Source: DAHUXD01 sp963805495
Lineage (GTDB): Bacteria; Acidobacteriota; Thermoanaerobaculia; UBA5066; Gp7-AA6
DNA length: 64,000 nucleotides
Direction of reading: 5' to 3'
Assembly (NCBI GenBank): GCA_963805495.1
Contig: CAWDUQ010000002.1
Span: 744,001-808,000, forward strand
Shown here: piece by piece, positions 23,380 through 31,610 of the stretch
How the letters are laid out: the number at the start of each line of letters is the position of its first letter
How positions within the stretch are numbered: the stretch's first letter is position 1
Notes under the pieces: model-generated
What the model was told of the DNA's origin: nothing
What the model saw: the letters and a program-made list of their open reading frames with translations, nothing else
Databases searched by the model: none
Made by a program: the position numbers and the translations under genes

Positions 23380-23571
23380 GCGGGCGATCCGCCGCAGCAG
23401 CCGGCCGAGCGCTCCCGGAAGGCGGAGCCGGCGCGACGGCGCCAGGAGGCTCGCGAGTGTCTCGGCCTCGGCTCGGGCCCAGCGCGCATCGTCGGGACGC
23501 ACCCCGAGCTCCCCGAGGAGGCGGCCCCGCTCCTGGGCCAGCCGACGGAGGGGATCGGCCGGGCCGCTCAC
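23368..23571 (-). CDS. Small Arg/Leu-rich protein coupled to the glycosyltransferase
   Basis: 67 residues, strongly basic and Leu-rich, ending LGRLLRRIARRVR; two amphipathic helices are likely, perhaps membrane-peripheral. No family recognised. Its ATG overlaps the stop of the upstream glycosyltransferase gene (ATGA at 23568-23571), so it is probably co-translated in the methyltransferase-glycosyltransferase operon. Confidence 0.55.
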   Translation of the reverse strand: MSGPADPLRRLAQERGRLLGELGVRPDDARWARAEAETLASLLAPSRRLRLPGALGRLLRRIARRVR

Positions 23572-24620
23572 TCGAGCCCCGCCGCGGCCAGCAACCGGTC
23601 CACCGGCTCGTCCCAGGTGAGGCGAGCGGCGCGGCGTCTCCCCGCCTCGCCCATCGCCTTGAGTGCCTCGAGGTTCGACCAGGCCAGCCGAAGGGCCACG
23701 CCGAGGGCCTCCGGCCGCGGCGCGACCACGAGACCGGTCTCGCCGTCGCGGACGAATTCGAGGGGACCGCCCGCGTCCTCCGTCGTCAGCACCGGCTTCC
23801 CGGAGAGGTGCGCCTCGATCGGCACGTAGCCGAGGTCTTCGCCGGAGGCGGTCACCGCGACGATCCGGGCGTTGGCGTAGAGGTCGAGGAGCTCTTCGTC
23901 CTCGACGGCGGACACAAAGCGCGCCCGCGACTCGACGCCGAGCTCCGCGGCGCGGCGGCGAAGGCGGCCCTCTTCCGGGCCCCGGCCGACGAAGACGGCG
24001 CGGGCGTCCGGCGCGTGGGGCAACGCCTCGAGAAGAAGGCCCGGACGCTTCCAGGCGTCGAGCCTGCCGACCCAGAGCACGGTGTCCCCGAAGTCGCCGC
24101 TGCGGTGGCGACCCGCGAGCGGCGGTGGATGGTAGAGCGGCTCGGAGCGGATGCCGTTGAACCGCAGGAGCCTCGCGGCCACGGTCCGGGAGTTGGCGAA
24201 GACCTTGCGCGCCTCCATGAGCCCGACGCGGTCGATCTCGGCGATCACCTCGCGGGTGCGACGGTCTTCGGGGGAGGCGGTCAGGTCGGAAAATGGCGTC
24301 CCGAACTGGTCGTAGGCCTGCCGGTACTGGTGGATCAGCCAGACGAGCTTGTTGGGGTGCCGCACGGCGTAACTCGGGAAGCGCGTCGCGATCACCGCGT
24401 CCACCGGACGCCCGCCGGCCTCCGTCAGATCGAGGCTGCGCCAGGCGGCGGCACTGCGCACCAGGTCGAACCGCTCCCGCTCCCCGAGGGGCAGCGTAAC
24501 GAGGTCGGCTTCGACTCCCCGCCGGACAAGCTCCTCGGTCAGGCGCTCGACGTGACGCTCCGCCCCGCCCCGCGCAAAGGGCGTCTGCACGGCAAGGACG
24601 AGGACGCGGCGGGGTCTCAC
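23568..24620 (-). CDS. Glycosyltransferase family 4 (GT-B)
   Basis: 350 residues. PFARGGAERHVERLTEEL near the N-terminus, the donor-site region VLWVGRLDAWKRPGLLLEAL and the family-4 motif GEDLGYVPIEAHLSGKPVL followed by GGPLEFVRDGETGLVV identify a retaining GT-B enzyme. It would add a sugar to a surface polysaccharide or glycolipid on the cytoplasmic face. GTG at 24618-24620 overlaps the methyltransferase stop (GTGA), and its own stop overlaps the 67-aa gene. Confidence 0.9.
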   Translation of the reverse strand: MRPRRVLVLAVQTPFARGGAERHVERLTEELVRRGVEADLVTLPLGERERFDLVRSAAAWRSLDLTEAGGRPVDAVIATRFPSYAVRHPNKLVWLIHQYRQAYDQFGTPFSDLTASPEDRRTREVIAEIDRVGLMEARKVFANSRTVAARLLRFNGIRSEPLYHPPPLAGRHRSGDFGDTVLWVGRLDAWKRPGLLLEALPHAPDARAVFVGRGPEEGRLRRRAAELGVESRARFVSAVEDEELLDLYANARIVAVTASGEDLGYVPIEAHLSGKPVLTTEDAGGPLEFVRDGETGLVVAPRPEALGVALRLAWSNLEALKAMGEAGRRRAARLTWDEPVDRLLAAAGLE

Positions 24621-25696
24621 GCGGAGATCGGCACGCGGCCGATGAGCGCGTAGTCCTGGGGAGCGTACAGCAGCGCGTTGAGCCGTTTCGCGTTCTCCGA
24701 CGTTTCTTCCAGCCGTTGCGCGGGGGAAAGCGGCGAGCGGTACTCGATCCGCGCGTCCGTGAACCCGGCCGCCTCGGCGAGAAACCGGAGCGTCTGCGCC
24801 GGCACGGGCCGGACGTGCGTCGGATCGAGATAGAACGCGCGCAACGCCGAAAGCGAGTCGGCGTTGATCGTCTCCGCGATCAGGACGCCTCCGGGCGCGA
24901 GGGCACGGCGGGCTTCCTGCAGAAAGCGGAAGATCCCCTCCGGCGGCCAGTGCTCGACAACCTGGAACGCCACCACCGCGCCGAGCTTGCCGGCCGGGCG
25001 CCGCCGGAGAAGCTCGAGCGCGTCGCCCGCCTCGACATCCAGTCCCGCGCGGCGACAGGCTTCGACCGCCACCGGATTCGACTCGAGGCCGGCGGCCGGG
25101 ATGCCCGCGGCCTTCAGCGTGCCGAGGAACTCGCCTCGCCCGCACCCGACGTCGAGCACGGGGCCCGGCAGGTCCCGGAGCTCGGCGAGGTAGACGCGCT
25201 GTCCGCGGGCGATGTCCTCGGGGCGGCCCCGGAAGCGTTCCTCGAAGAGCGCGTAGACGCCGGCCGGGATCCCCGGAGCGGGCGCGGTCGCCGGGCGGAT
25301 GGGCGCCCCCGGAAGCGACGGCGGAGCCGCTTCGACCAGCGTCAGCCGGGCCTCCTGGATTCCGGCACGCCGTGACAGCTCGTCCAGCTCGGCGCGCAGC
25401 CGGTCGAGCCCGTCGGCGAGGCCCGACGAGGCCGAAAGCGAGAGCGCGTTGAAGGCCGACTGGTTGCGCCAGAGGAAGCGAAGGGCGCGGATCACGAGGT
25501 TCTTCAGGCCCGCGAGCGGCGCCCCCTCGGGCACGGCCGGGGTCAGGACGTCGTCCGCGCGCGCGAGCGTCGCGCGGGCGCCCTCGCTCGCCGCGTCGCC
25601 GCGGCCCGGGGCCGATGCGGCCGGGTGCGCGGTTTCGGCGATCGCGGCGCGGACCTCGTCCGCGAGCACTCGTTTCAGGTCTCTGGGCGATTCCAT
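24617..25696 (-). CDS. SAM-dependent methyltransferase, WbdD-like
   Basis: 359 residues. An N-terminal helical region (about 1-165) precedes a class I methyltransferase: LDVGCGRGEFLGTLKAAGI (SAM binding), VVAFQVVEHWPPEGIFRFL, RRALAPGGVLIAETIN and FYLDPTHVRPVP. The DPTH block is typical of methyltransferases that cap O-antigen or other polysaccharide chains (WbdD group). With the glycosyltransferase it overlaps, it may modify or terminate a surface glycan. It diverges from the PD40-propeller gene. Confidence 0.85.
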   Translation of the reverse strand: MESPRDLKRVLADEVRAAIAETAHPAASAPGRGDAASEGARATLARADDVLTPAVPEGAPLAGLKNLVIRALRFLWRNQSAFNALSLSASSGLADGLDRLRAELDELSRRAGIQEARLTLVEAAPPSLPGAPIRPATAPAPGIPAGVYALFEERFRGRPEDIARGQRVYLAELRDLPGPVLDVGCGRGEFLGTLKAAGIPAAGLESNPVAVEACRRAGLDVEAGDALELLRRRPAGKLGAVVAFQVVEHWPPEGIFRFLQEARRALAPGGVLIAETINADSLSALRAFYLDPTHVRPVPAQTLRFLAEAAGFTDARIEYRSPLSPAQRLEETSENAKRLNALLYAPQDYALIGRVPISA

Positions 25697-25707
25697 CTCG
25701 AATCCGG

Positions 25708-25737
25708 TTCGAGGATAAGTCAATTCGCGACTAGAAT
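25708..25737 (+). promoter_or_regulatory. Promoter candidate with start-proximal TAGAAT
   Basis: TTCGAG (25708-25713), 18-base spacer, TAGAAT (25732-25737). The -10 would overlap an ATG at 25736, favouring the ATG at 25748, 10 bases further, as the true start on an almost leaderless mRNA. Confidence 0.45.
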
Positions 25738-25747
25738 GGCCGCCCGC

Positions 25748-26827
25748 ATGAGCCGCCGATCCCTCGCCGCCGCCGTCATCCTGGCCGCCTGCACCGCGTT
25801 TGCCGCGTTCGGGGAGGATGCGACGCCCGCGCCGACTCCTGCCGCTTCCGCCGCCCTCCTCCGGCCGGGGGAGGAGCCCTTCATCACCAACCTGCGCCAG
25901 TTGACTTTCGGCGGGCAGAACGCCGAGGCCTACTGGTCGGCCGACGGTGCGCGGCTGATCTTCCAGTCCGACGAGGGCACGCTGCCCTGCGACCAGATCT
26001 TCACGATGCGTTCCGACGGCTCCGGACGACGGCGGGTCTCCAACGGCGAGGGCAAGACGACCTGCTCCTATTTCTTCCCCGACGGCGAGCGGATTCTCTA
26101 TGCCTCGACGTCCCGCGCCGGCGCCGAATGCCCGCCGCGGCCGGACCGCTCCCACGGGTACGTCTGGGCGCTCGACGACTACGACATCTACGCCGCCAGG
26201 AGCGACGGCCGCGACGCCCGACCCCTCTTCGCCTCGCCCGCCTACGACGCCGAGGCCACGATCTCGCCGGACGGATCCACCATCGTCTTCACCTCGGCGC
26301 GCGACGGCGACCTCGAGATCTACACCATGAGGGCGGACGGCACCGACGTCCGCCGGCTGACGAACACCCCCGGCTACGACGGCGGTCCGTTCTTCTCGGA
26401 CGACGGGAAGAAGATCGTGTATCGGGCGGACCACCCGGCGACCCCGGAGGGCCTCGCGCTCTTCCGGGAGAACCTCGCCCGCCACGTCTACGCGCCCCAC
26501 GGGCTCGAGATCCGGGTGATGAACGCGGACGGGTCCGACGACCACGCCGTCACGTCCAACGGCGCGGCCAACTTCGCGCCGTTCTTTCTGCCGGGAGGCC
26601 GCGAGATCATCTTTTCGTCCAACCTCGGCGACCCGAAGGGCCGCGAGTTCGAGCTCTACCTGATCCGCGCGGACGGGACGAATCTCACGCAGGTCACGCA
26701 CAGCGCCGACTTCGACGGTTTTCCGATGCTCACGCGCGACGGAAAGCGCCTCGTCTTCGCCTCCAACCGCAACGGCTCGAAGCCGCACGAAACGAACATC
26801 TTCGTCGCCGACTGGGTTCGGAAGTAG
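25748..26827 (+). CDS. Secreted PD40 (TolB-like) beta-propeller protein
   Basis: 359 residues. Signal peptide MSRRSLAAAVILAACTAFAAF, then about six PD40 units: AYWSADGARLIFQSDEG, CSYFFPDGERILYAS, ATISPDGSTIVFTSARDGD, PFFSDDGKKIVYRAD, FFLPGGREIIFSSN and MLTRDGKRLVFASNRNGS. It resembles the TolB propeller without the N-terminal TolB domain, so it is probably a periplasmic binding or scaffold protein rather than TolB itself. ATG 25748 is preferred because the upstream ATG (25736) lies within a -10 element. Confidence 0.83.
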   Translation: MSRRSLAAAVILAACTAFAAFGEDATPAPTPAASAALLRPGEEPFITNLRQLTFGGQNAEAYWSADGARLIFQSDEGTLPCDQIFTMRSDGSGRRRVSNGEGKTTCSYFFPDGERILYASTSRAGAECPPRPDRSHGYVWALDDYDIYAARSDGRDARPLFASPAYDAEATISPDGSTIVFTSARDGDLEIYTMRADGTDVRRLTNTPGYDGGPFFSDDGKKIVYRADHPATPEGLALFRENLARHVYAPHGLEIRVMNADGSDDHAVTSNGAANFAPFFLPGGREIIFSSNLGDPKGREFELYLIRADGTNLTQVTHSADFDGFPMLTRDGKRLVFASNRNGSKPHETNIFVADWVRK

Positions 26828-26830
26828 CCG

Positions 26831-26862
26831 GCCGGCGCCGTTCTCAGGCCGGCGGCGCCGGC
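26831..26862. terminator. Hairpin at convergent junction
   Basis: Perfect 10-bp inverted repeat GCCGGCGCCG / CGGCGCCGGC; the 12-base loop contains the stop codon of the AI-2E transporter gene (26844-26846). No T-run follows. Confidence 0.4.
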
Positions 26863-27941
26863 GCGGACCGAGCGGCGGCCTCCTCCACGGCGCGGTCCTC
26901 CTCGAAGAACTCGAGGAGCGCAAGGATCAGGGCCAGGAGTACGGGCCCCAGGAAGAGACCGACGAGACCGAAGGCGCCGATTCCCCCGATCACGCCGAAA
27001 AACGCGGTCAGCGTCCCGATCTCGGCCCGGCCCGAAACGAGGGCGGGCCGGAGGACATTGTCGGCGCTGCCCGCGACGACGACTCCCCAAACCAGCATGA
27101 AGACGGTCTTCCAGACGACTCCCTTGGCCAGGAGATAGAGGCAGGCCGGCGCAACCACGAGCGCCGTGCCCACGAAGGGGACGAAGGAACAAATGAACCC
27201 GAGGCCGCCGAAGACGACCGGCGACGAAAGCCCCGTGATCCAGAAGGCGACTCCGATGAGAAACCCCTGTGCGAGGGCGGTCACGAGCGTCCCGAAAACG
27301 ACCGCGTGCGTCACGTCGCCCAGGTGCCGGACGAGCCGCTTCTTCTTTTTCGGGTCCATCGGGATCAGACGGATCGCTCGTTCGGCCATCGCGTCACCGT
27401 CGCGAAAGTAGAAGAACAGGACGAAGAGCATCAGCGACAGGCTGCCGAACACGCCGAAGGCCCCGACCACGAAATCTCCGCTGCGCGCGAGGAGGAACTG
27501 AAGGACCGTCTGCAGCGAGCGGACCACCCATCCATGGATCTGGCTGGCCGAGGCCGGGATGCGGTCATCCACCCACGTCACGACCTCCCCGAACAGCGGG
27601 ATCTGCGTCAGATCCTGCGCGCCGCGAATCTGGTACTGCTGCGCCATCGCGGTCAGCCGGTGCCCGAGCTCGACGGCCTGCCCACCGAAGGCGGCCGCCA
27701 CCGCCACGGCGGGAAGGACGATGCCCACGATGACCCCCAGCGTCAGCAGGGCCGCCGCCAGGCCGTTTCGGTTCCGTACGGCGCGCCGAACGCGACGCAC
27801 GACCGGAGAGAGGAGAAACGCGATCAGCAGTGCCCAGACGATCGGCCCGTAGAAGGGCCGGAAGATCAGGAAGAGCGCGTACGCCAGGAGTGCGAGGACC
27901 GCGAGGCCGAAGACTTTCGTGGCAAACCGGTCGGAAGGCAT
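26844..27941 (-). CDS. AI-2E family transporter (YdiK/PerM-like)
   Basis: 365 residues with about eight membrane helices and a hydrophilic middle (about 115-180). Typical family segments are ALLIAFLLSPVVRRVRR, LFFYFRDGDAMAERAIRLIP, TLVTALAQGFLIGVAFWITG and GAFGLVGLFLGPVLLALILALLEFF. Family members export AI-2 or act as Na/H exchangers in some bacteria; the substrate here cannot be named. A TAGCAT on the minus strand inside the ATGCTAGCAT palindrome lies 11 bases before the ATG. Confidence 0.9.
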   Translation of the reverse strand: MPSDRFATKVFGLAVLALLAYALFLIFRPFYGPIVWALLIAFLLSPVVRRVRRAVRNRNGLAAALLTLGVIVGIVLPAVAVAAAFGGQAVELGHRLTAMAQQYQIRGAQDLTQIPLFGEVVTWVDDRIPASASQIHGWVVRSLQTVLQFLLARSGDFVVGAFGVFGSLSLMLFVLFFYFRDGDAMAERAIRLIPMDPKKKKRLVRHLGDVTHAVVFGTLVTALAQGFLIGVAFWITGLSSPVVFGGLGFICSFVPFVGTALVVAPACLYLLAKGVVWKTVFMLVWGVVVAGSADNVLRPALVSGRAEIGTLTAFFGVIGGIGAFGLVGLFLGPVLLALILALLEFFEEDRAVEEAAARSAPAPPA

Positions 27942-27952
27942 CCTGCAGCCGG

Positions 27953-27962
27953 ATGCTAGCAT
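27953..27962. promoter_or_regulatory. Palindromic ATGCTAGCAT, possible two-way -10 element
   Basis: A perfect 10-bp palindrome in the 52-base space between the divergent AI-2E and queG genes. It reads TAGCAT on both strands, 11 bases before the AI-2E ATG and 7 before an in-frame TTG (27970) of queG. Confidence 0.4.
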
Positions 27963-27993
27963 CGAAGCGTTGACCTGTTCTCCTCCGGACCGG

Positions 27994-29001
27994 ATGCTGG
28001 CCGCGCGCGTTCTGCGCGAGGAGGCGACCGCGGCGGGCTTCGCGAAAGTCGGCATTGCGCCAGCCGGAGAAGCGCCGGGCCGCGACCGCTTCGAGGCCTG
28101 GATCGACGCGGGTCGCCACGCGGGGATGGGCTACCTCGAAGAGACGCGCCGGATCCGCGCTACCCCCCGGGACCTGCTGCCCGGGGCGCGGTCGGTCGTC
28201 TGCCTCGCCGCGCCGCATTCCGCGTCGCCGTGGGTCGCTGCCGACGGCTCCCGCTTTGCCCGGTACGCGCGCGGGAGCGACTACCACGCGTCCCTTCGCG
28301 CCCGGGCCCTCGCGGCTCTGGAGGGCGCCCGGCAAAGGATCGGCGGCGGCTGGACGTCGCGCGTTTGCGTCGACTCGACCCCGATCGCGGAGCGGGCCTT
28401 CGCCGCGGCGGCGGGCCTCGGCTGGATCGGAAAGAACGGTTGCCTGATGGACGAGACCCACGGCTCGTATCTCCTGCTCGCCGAGATCCTGACCGACCTC
28501 GATCTGCCGCCCGACGCGCCCGTCGCCGAGCGCTGCGGTTCCTGCACCCTGTGCCTGGAGGCCTGTCCGACCGCCGCGTTCGTCGAGCCGGCCATCCTCG
28601 ACGCCGGCCGCTGCATCGCGTACTGGACGATCGAGCACCGCGGCCCGATTCCGGACGACCGGAAGGCCGCCCTGGGCGAGCACGTGTTCGGCTGCGACGT
28701 CTGTCAGGAGGTCTGCCCCTGGAACGCGCCCCTCGAGCTCGCCGCCCCGGCCTCGGCGCCGCCTCCCGGCCGCGCCGAGATCCTCGCGATGGGCCGGGGC
28801 GCGTGGGAACGGCGGTTCGCCCGCACGGCCGTGACCCGGCCCGCGCGCCGCGGCCTCCAGCGCAATGCCGCGGCCTCGGCCGGAGCCTGCGGGGACGTCG
28901 GCGCCCGCGCGGGCCTCGACCGCGCCGCCCGCGGCGAGGAGGCCGGCCTCGCGGACGCCGCGCGGTGGGCGCTCGACCGAATCGGCCGCCTTCCCCTGTA
29001 A
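27994..29001 (+). CDS. queG: Epoxyqueuosine reductase
   Basis: 335 residues. AAGLGWIGKNGCLMDETHGSYLLLAEILTDL is the cobalamin-binding core of QueG (quoted blocks: GLGWIGKNGCL, SYLLLAEILTDL). Two 4Fe-4S sites follow: CGSCTLCLEACPTAA and CDVCQEVCPWN. It reduces epoxyqueuosine to queuosine in tRNA. ATG 27994 matches the family start, although an in-frame TTG at 27970 lies 7 bases behind TAGCAT and could start a leaderless message. The C-terminal HEAT-like tail is short. Confidence 0.94.
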   Translation: MLAARVLREEATAAGFAKVGIAPAGEAPGRDRFEAWIDAGRHAGMGYLEETRRIRATPRDLLPGARSVVCLAAPHSASPWVAADGSRFARYARGSDYHASLRARALAALEGARQRIGGGWTSRVCVDSTPIAERAFAAAAGLGWIGKNGCLMDETHGSYLLLAEILTDLDLPPDAPVAERCGSCTLCLEACPTAAFVEPAILDAGRCIAYWTIEHRGPIPDDRKAALGEHVFGCDVCQEVCPWNAPLELAAPASAPPPGRAEILAMGRGAWERRFARTAVTRPARRGLQRNAAASAGACGDVGARAGLDRAARGEEAGLADAARWALDRIGRLPL

Positions 29002-29033
29002 GATCGCGCCTCGACTTCGAAAGGACGCGACCC

Positions 29034-30308
29034 ATGGATCCGCAGATCCTCCTCTACGCTCTGGCCTTCGCCCTGTCGACGCTGGCCTCGGGGTTTTTCG
29101 CCGGTTCGGAGACGGCCCTCGTCTCCCTCGGACGCATCGATCTCCAGGCGATGCGCGAAAAGGGTGACCGGCGCGGGGCGCTCATCCGAAACCTCCGGGC
29201 CAACACCTCGCGGCTGCTCGCCGTCATCCTCATCGCGCAGAACCTGTTCCTGAGCGCCGCCTCCGCTTCGGCCACGACGCTCGCCGGCCACTGGTTCGGC
29301 GCCCGTTACGGGATCCTGATTGCGGTCGTCTTTTCGACCCTGTCCCTGTTCGTCTTCGCCGAGATGATGCCCAAGGCGGTGGCCGCGGCATCGCCCGTGC
29401 CGGTCTCGAGGGCGGTCGCCGTGCCTCTGTCCTGGATGATGCGCGTTCTCTCCCCGGTCGCCGAGATCTGCGTCCGCATGACGAACGCCACGCTCCGGAT
29501 CTTCGGGGTGGCCGAGCACCGTCCGGGCCTGACCGAGGATGAGCTCAAGAGCATTTTCAACCTGGGTGCGGACGAGGGTGTCATCCATCGCGGCGAGCGG
29601 CAGCTCCTGCACAAGGTCATCGAGTTCGGGGACAAGACCGTGCGGGACATCATGGTGCCGCGGACCAAGATCGTCGCCCTGCCGGAGACCGCCGCGTTCG
29701 CCGACGTCAAAGTGCTGCTGCGGGAGCACAAGCTCTCGCGGCTGCCGGTCTACCGGGGCGCCCTCGACAACGTGATCGGGGTCCTGCACGCGAAGGACCT
29801 GTTCGACCTGACCGACGAGGAGGAGAAGTCCTTCGAGCTGTCGAACTACGTCGATCCCCCGTTCCTCGTCCCCGAGTTCAAGCGCGCAGAGGACCTCTTC
29901 CGCGAGATGCGCCGGCGCCACACCCACATGGCGATCGTCGTGGACGAACACGGCGGCACGGCGGGGCTCGTCACGATCGAGAACGCGATCGAGGAGCTCC
30001 TCGGGCAGATCCAGGACGAGTACGACGAGGAAAAGCCGGGGTTCGAGCCCGCCGGCGACCGGACCTACGTGCTCGAGGGCGGCCTGCGGCTGGACGATCT
30101 CGAGGAGCAATTCGGGATCACGCTCCCCCGCGACGAGGCCGAAACGATCGCCGGCCATTTGATGCTCCGGTTCGGCCGGATCCCGCGCAAGGGCGAGCGC
30201 TGGAAGGGCCGGTTCGCGGACTTCGTCATCGAAGACGCGACCCCCACCACCGTCAAGCGGATCCGGATGGTCCTGCCCAACGCGCCCGAGAAGAAGGAGG
30301 CCCTTTGA
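29034..30308 (+). CDS. CNNM/CorC family protein (DUF21-CBS-CBS-CorC_HlyC)
   Basis: 424 residues. DUF21 membrane domain (about 1-140: FFAGSETALVSLGRIDLQAM, LLAVILIAQNLFLSAASA, SLFVFAEMMPKAVA), two CBS motifs (VRDIMVPRTKIVALPE, KLSRLPVYRG, THMAIVVDEHGGTAGLVTIEN) and a C-terminal CorC/HlyC transporter-associated domain. The family takes part in Mg/Co efflux or Na-Mg exchange. AAAGGA lies 10 bases upstream of the ATG. Its TGA overlaps a TTG that starts the isocitrate dehydrogenase gene. Confidence 0.9.
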   Translation: MDPQILLYALAFALSTLASGFFAGSETALVSLGRIDLQAMREKGDRRGALIRNLRANTSRLLAVILIAQNLFLSAASASATTLAGHWFGARYGILIAVVFSTLSLFVFAEMMPKAVAAASPVPVSRAVAVPLSWMMRVLSPVAEICVRMTNATLRIFGVAEHRPGLTEDELKSIFNLGADEGVIHRGERQLLHKVIEFGDKTVRDIMVPRTKIVALPETAAFADVKVLLREHKLSRLPVYRGALDNVIGVLHAKDLFDLTDEEEKSFELSNYVDPPFLVPEFKRAEDLFREMRRRHTHMAIVVDEHGGTAGLVTIENAIEELLGQIQDEYDEEKPGFEPAGDRTYVLEGGLRLDDLEEQFGITLPRDEAETIAGHLMLRFGRIPRKGERWKGRFADFVIEDATPTTVKRIRMVLPNAPEKKEAL

Positions 30309-31312
30309 GCCAGCACCGCCGCGTGACCCTGATCCGGGGAGACGGCATCGGACCCGAGGTCGCCGACGCCGTGGTCTCCATCCTCGAGGCCGCCGGCGCG
30401 CCCATCGCATGGGAGGAAGTCCTCGTCGGCCGGGACGCCGAGCAGTCCGAGGGCGATCCGCTGCCGGCGCGCGCGCTCGAATCGATCCGTACGAACGGCC
30501 TCGCGCTCAAGGGTCCCGTGGGCACGCCGATCGGCAAGGGTTTCCAATCGGTCAACGTCCGGATGCGACGCGAGCTCGAGCTCTACGCGAACGTGCGCCC
30601 GGTCCGAAACGTCCCGACGATCGCGAGCCGGTTCCAGGGGGTCGACCTCGTGATCATCCGCGAAAACACGGAGGACCTCTACAGCGGCCTGGAGCACACG
30701 GTGGTGCCGGGCGTGGTCGAGTCCCTCAAGATCATCACCGAAGTCGCGTCGACGCGGATCGCACGCTATGCCTTCGAGTACGCCCGATCGCGCGGCCGGC
30801 GGCGCGTCACGGCGGTGCACAAGGCCAACATCATGAAGCTCTCGGACGGCCTCTTCCTCGACTGCGTCCGCAGGGTCGCCGAGGAGTACCCCGACATCGC
30901 CTCCGACGACCGCATCGTGGATGCCGCGTCCATGGAGCTGGTGATGCGGCCCGAGAAGTTCGACATGCTCCTCATGCCCAACCTCTACGGGGACATCGTG
31001 TCCGACCTCGCCGCGGGACTGATCGGCGGACTGGGCCTCGTGCCGGGGGCCAACTTCGGGAAGAACGCGGCCATCTTCGAGGCGGTCCACGGGACCGCCC
31101 CCGACATCGCGGGACAGGACCGGGCGAACCCGACGGCTCTCCTCATGTCGGCGATCCTGATGCTCCGGCACATCGACCTTCCCGAGCTCGCGGACCGTAC
31201 GGAGCGGGCCCTGGTCGGAACGTTCGAGGCCGGGATCAAGACGCCCGACATCGGGGGGACGGCGGGGACGAAAGCGTTCGCGCGGGCGGTCGCCGACCGC
31301 GCCCGGGGCTAG
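30305..31312 (+). CDS. NAD-dependent isocitrate dehydrogenase (IDH3-like)
   Basis: 335 residues of the isocitrate/isopropylmalate dehydrogenase family. LIRGDGIGPEVADAVV, GKGFQSVNVRMRRELELYANVRPVR (core: SVNVRMRRELELYANVRP), IIRENTEDLYSGLEH and the metal site MLLMPNLYGDIVSDL are present. ENTEDLY and HGTAPDIAGQD (Asp where NADP enzymes have Lys) point to NAD-linked isocitrate dehydrogenase rather than LeuB, an assignment by family knowledge. The TTG start overlaps the corC-like stop (TTGA), with AAGGAGG 4-5 bases upstream. Confidence 0.85.
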   Translation: MSQHRRVTLIRGDGIGPEVADAVVSILEAAGAPIAWEEVLVGRDAEQSEGDPLPARALESIRTNGLALKGPVGTPIGKGFQSVNVRMRRELELYANVRPVRNVPTIASRFQGVDLVIIRENTEDLYSGLEHTVVPGVVESLKIITEVASTRIARYAFEYARSRGRRRVTAVHKANIMKLSDGLFLDCVRRVAEEYPDIASDDRIVDAASMELVMRPEKFDMLLMPNLYGDIVSDLAAGLIGGLGLVPGANFGKNAAIFEAVHGTAPDIAGQDRANPTALLMSAILMLRHIDLPELADRTERALVGTFEAGIKTPDIGGTAGTKAFARAVADRARG

Positions 31313-31316
31313 GCGG

Positions 31317-31610
31317 CTAGTACAGCTCGACCTTGGGGATCATCAGGGCGCGCACGGCGCAGTTGCCTCGGACCCTCGCCTGGCAACCCAGCCGGCGACC
31401 GTTGCCCATGCTGTAGGCGAGCTCTTGCGGGTTGACCGGGGTCAGGTTTTCGCCCCCCACGACCACTTCCACGCGGCAGGTGGAGCAGGTCCCGTTGCCC
31501 CCGCAAACGTGGCTGATCTTGACGCCGAGGTTGAGGGCCGCCTGGAGGACGGTGGTGCCCTCCTCGACCGTGCCCGCTTTCCCCTCGTTGACGAAGACGA
31601 TCGTGGGCAT
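31317..31610 (-). CDS. 2Fe-2S ferredoxin
   Basis: 97 residues. Cys36, Cys42, Cys45 and Cys76 form the C-x5-C-x2-C...C plant/adrenodoxin-type cluster site (CGGNGTCSTC; RLGCQARV). An electron carrier; the partner is unknown. The stop lies 4 bases from the isocitrate dehydrogenase stop, convergent. Its ATG shares the CATG at 31608-31611 with the divergent trmB start, so its promoter must lie inside trmB. Confidence 0.9.
   Translation of the reverse strand: MPTIVFVNEGKAGTVEEGTTVLQAALNLGVKISHVCGGNGTCSTCRVEVVVGGENLTPVNPQELAYSMGNGRRLGCQARVRGNCAVRALMIPKVELY

Noticed and set aside
25748..26827. Calling the PD40 propeller TolB
   Set aside because: No N-terminal TolB domain and no tol-pal neighbours.
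30305..31312. 3-isopropylmalate dehydrogenase (LeuB)
   Set aside because: ENTEDLY and HGTAPDIAG motifs fit NAD-isocitrate dehydrogenase better, and no leu genes are adjacent.
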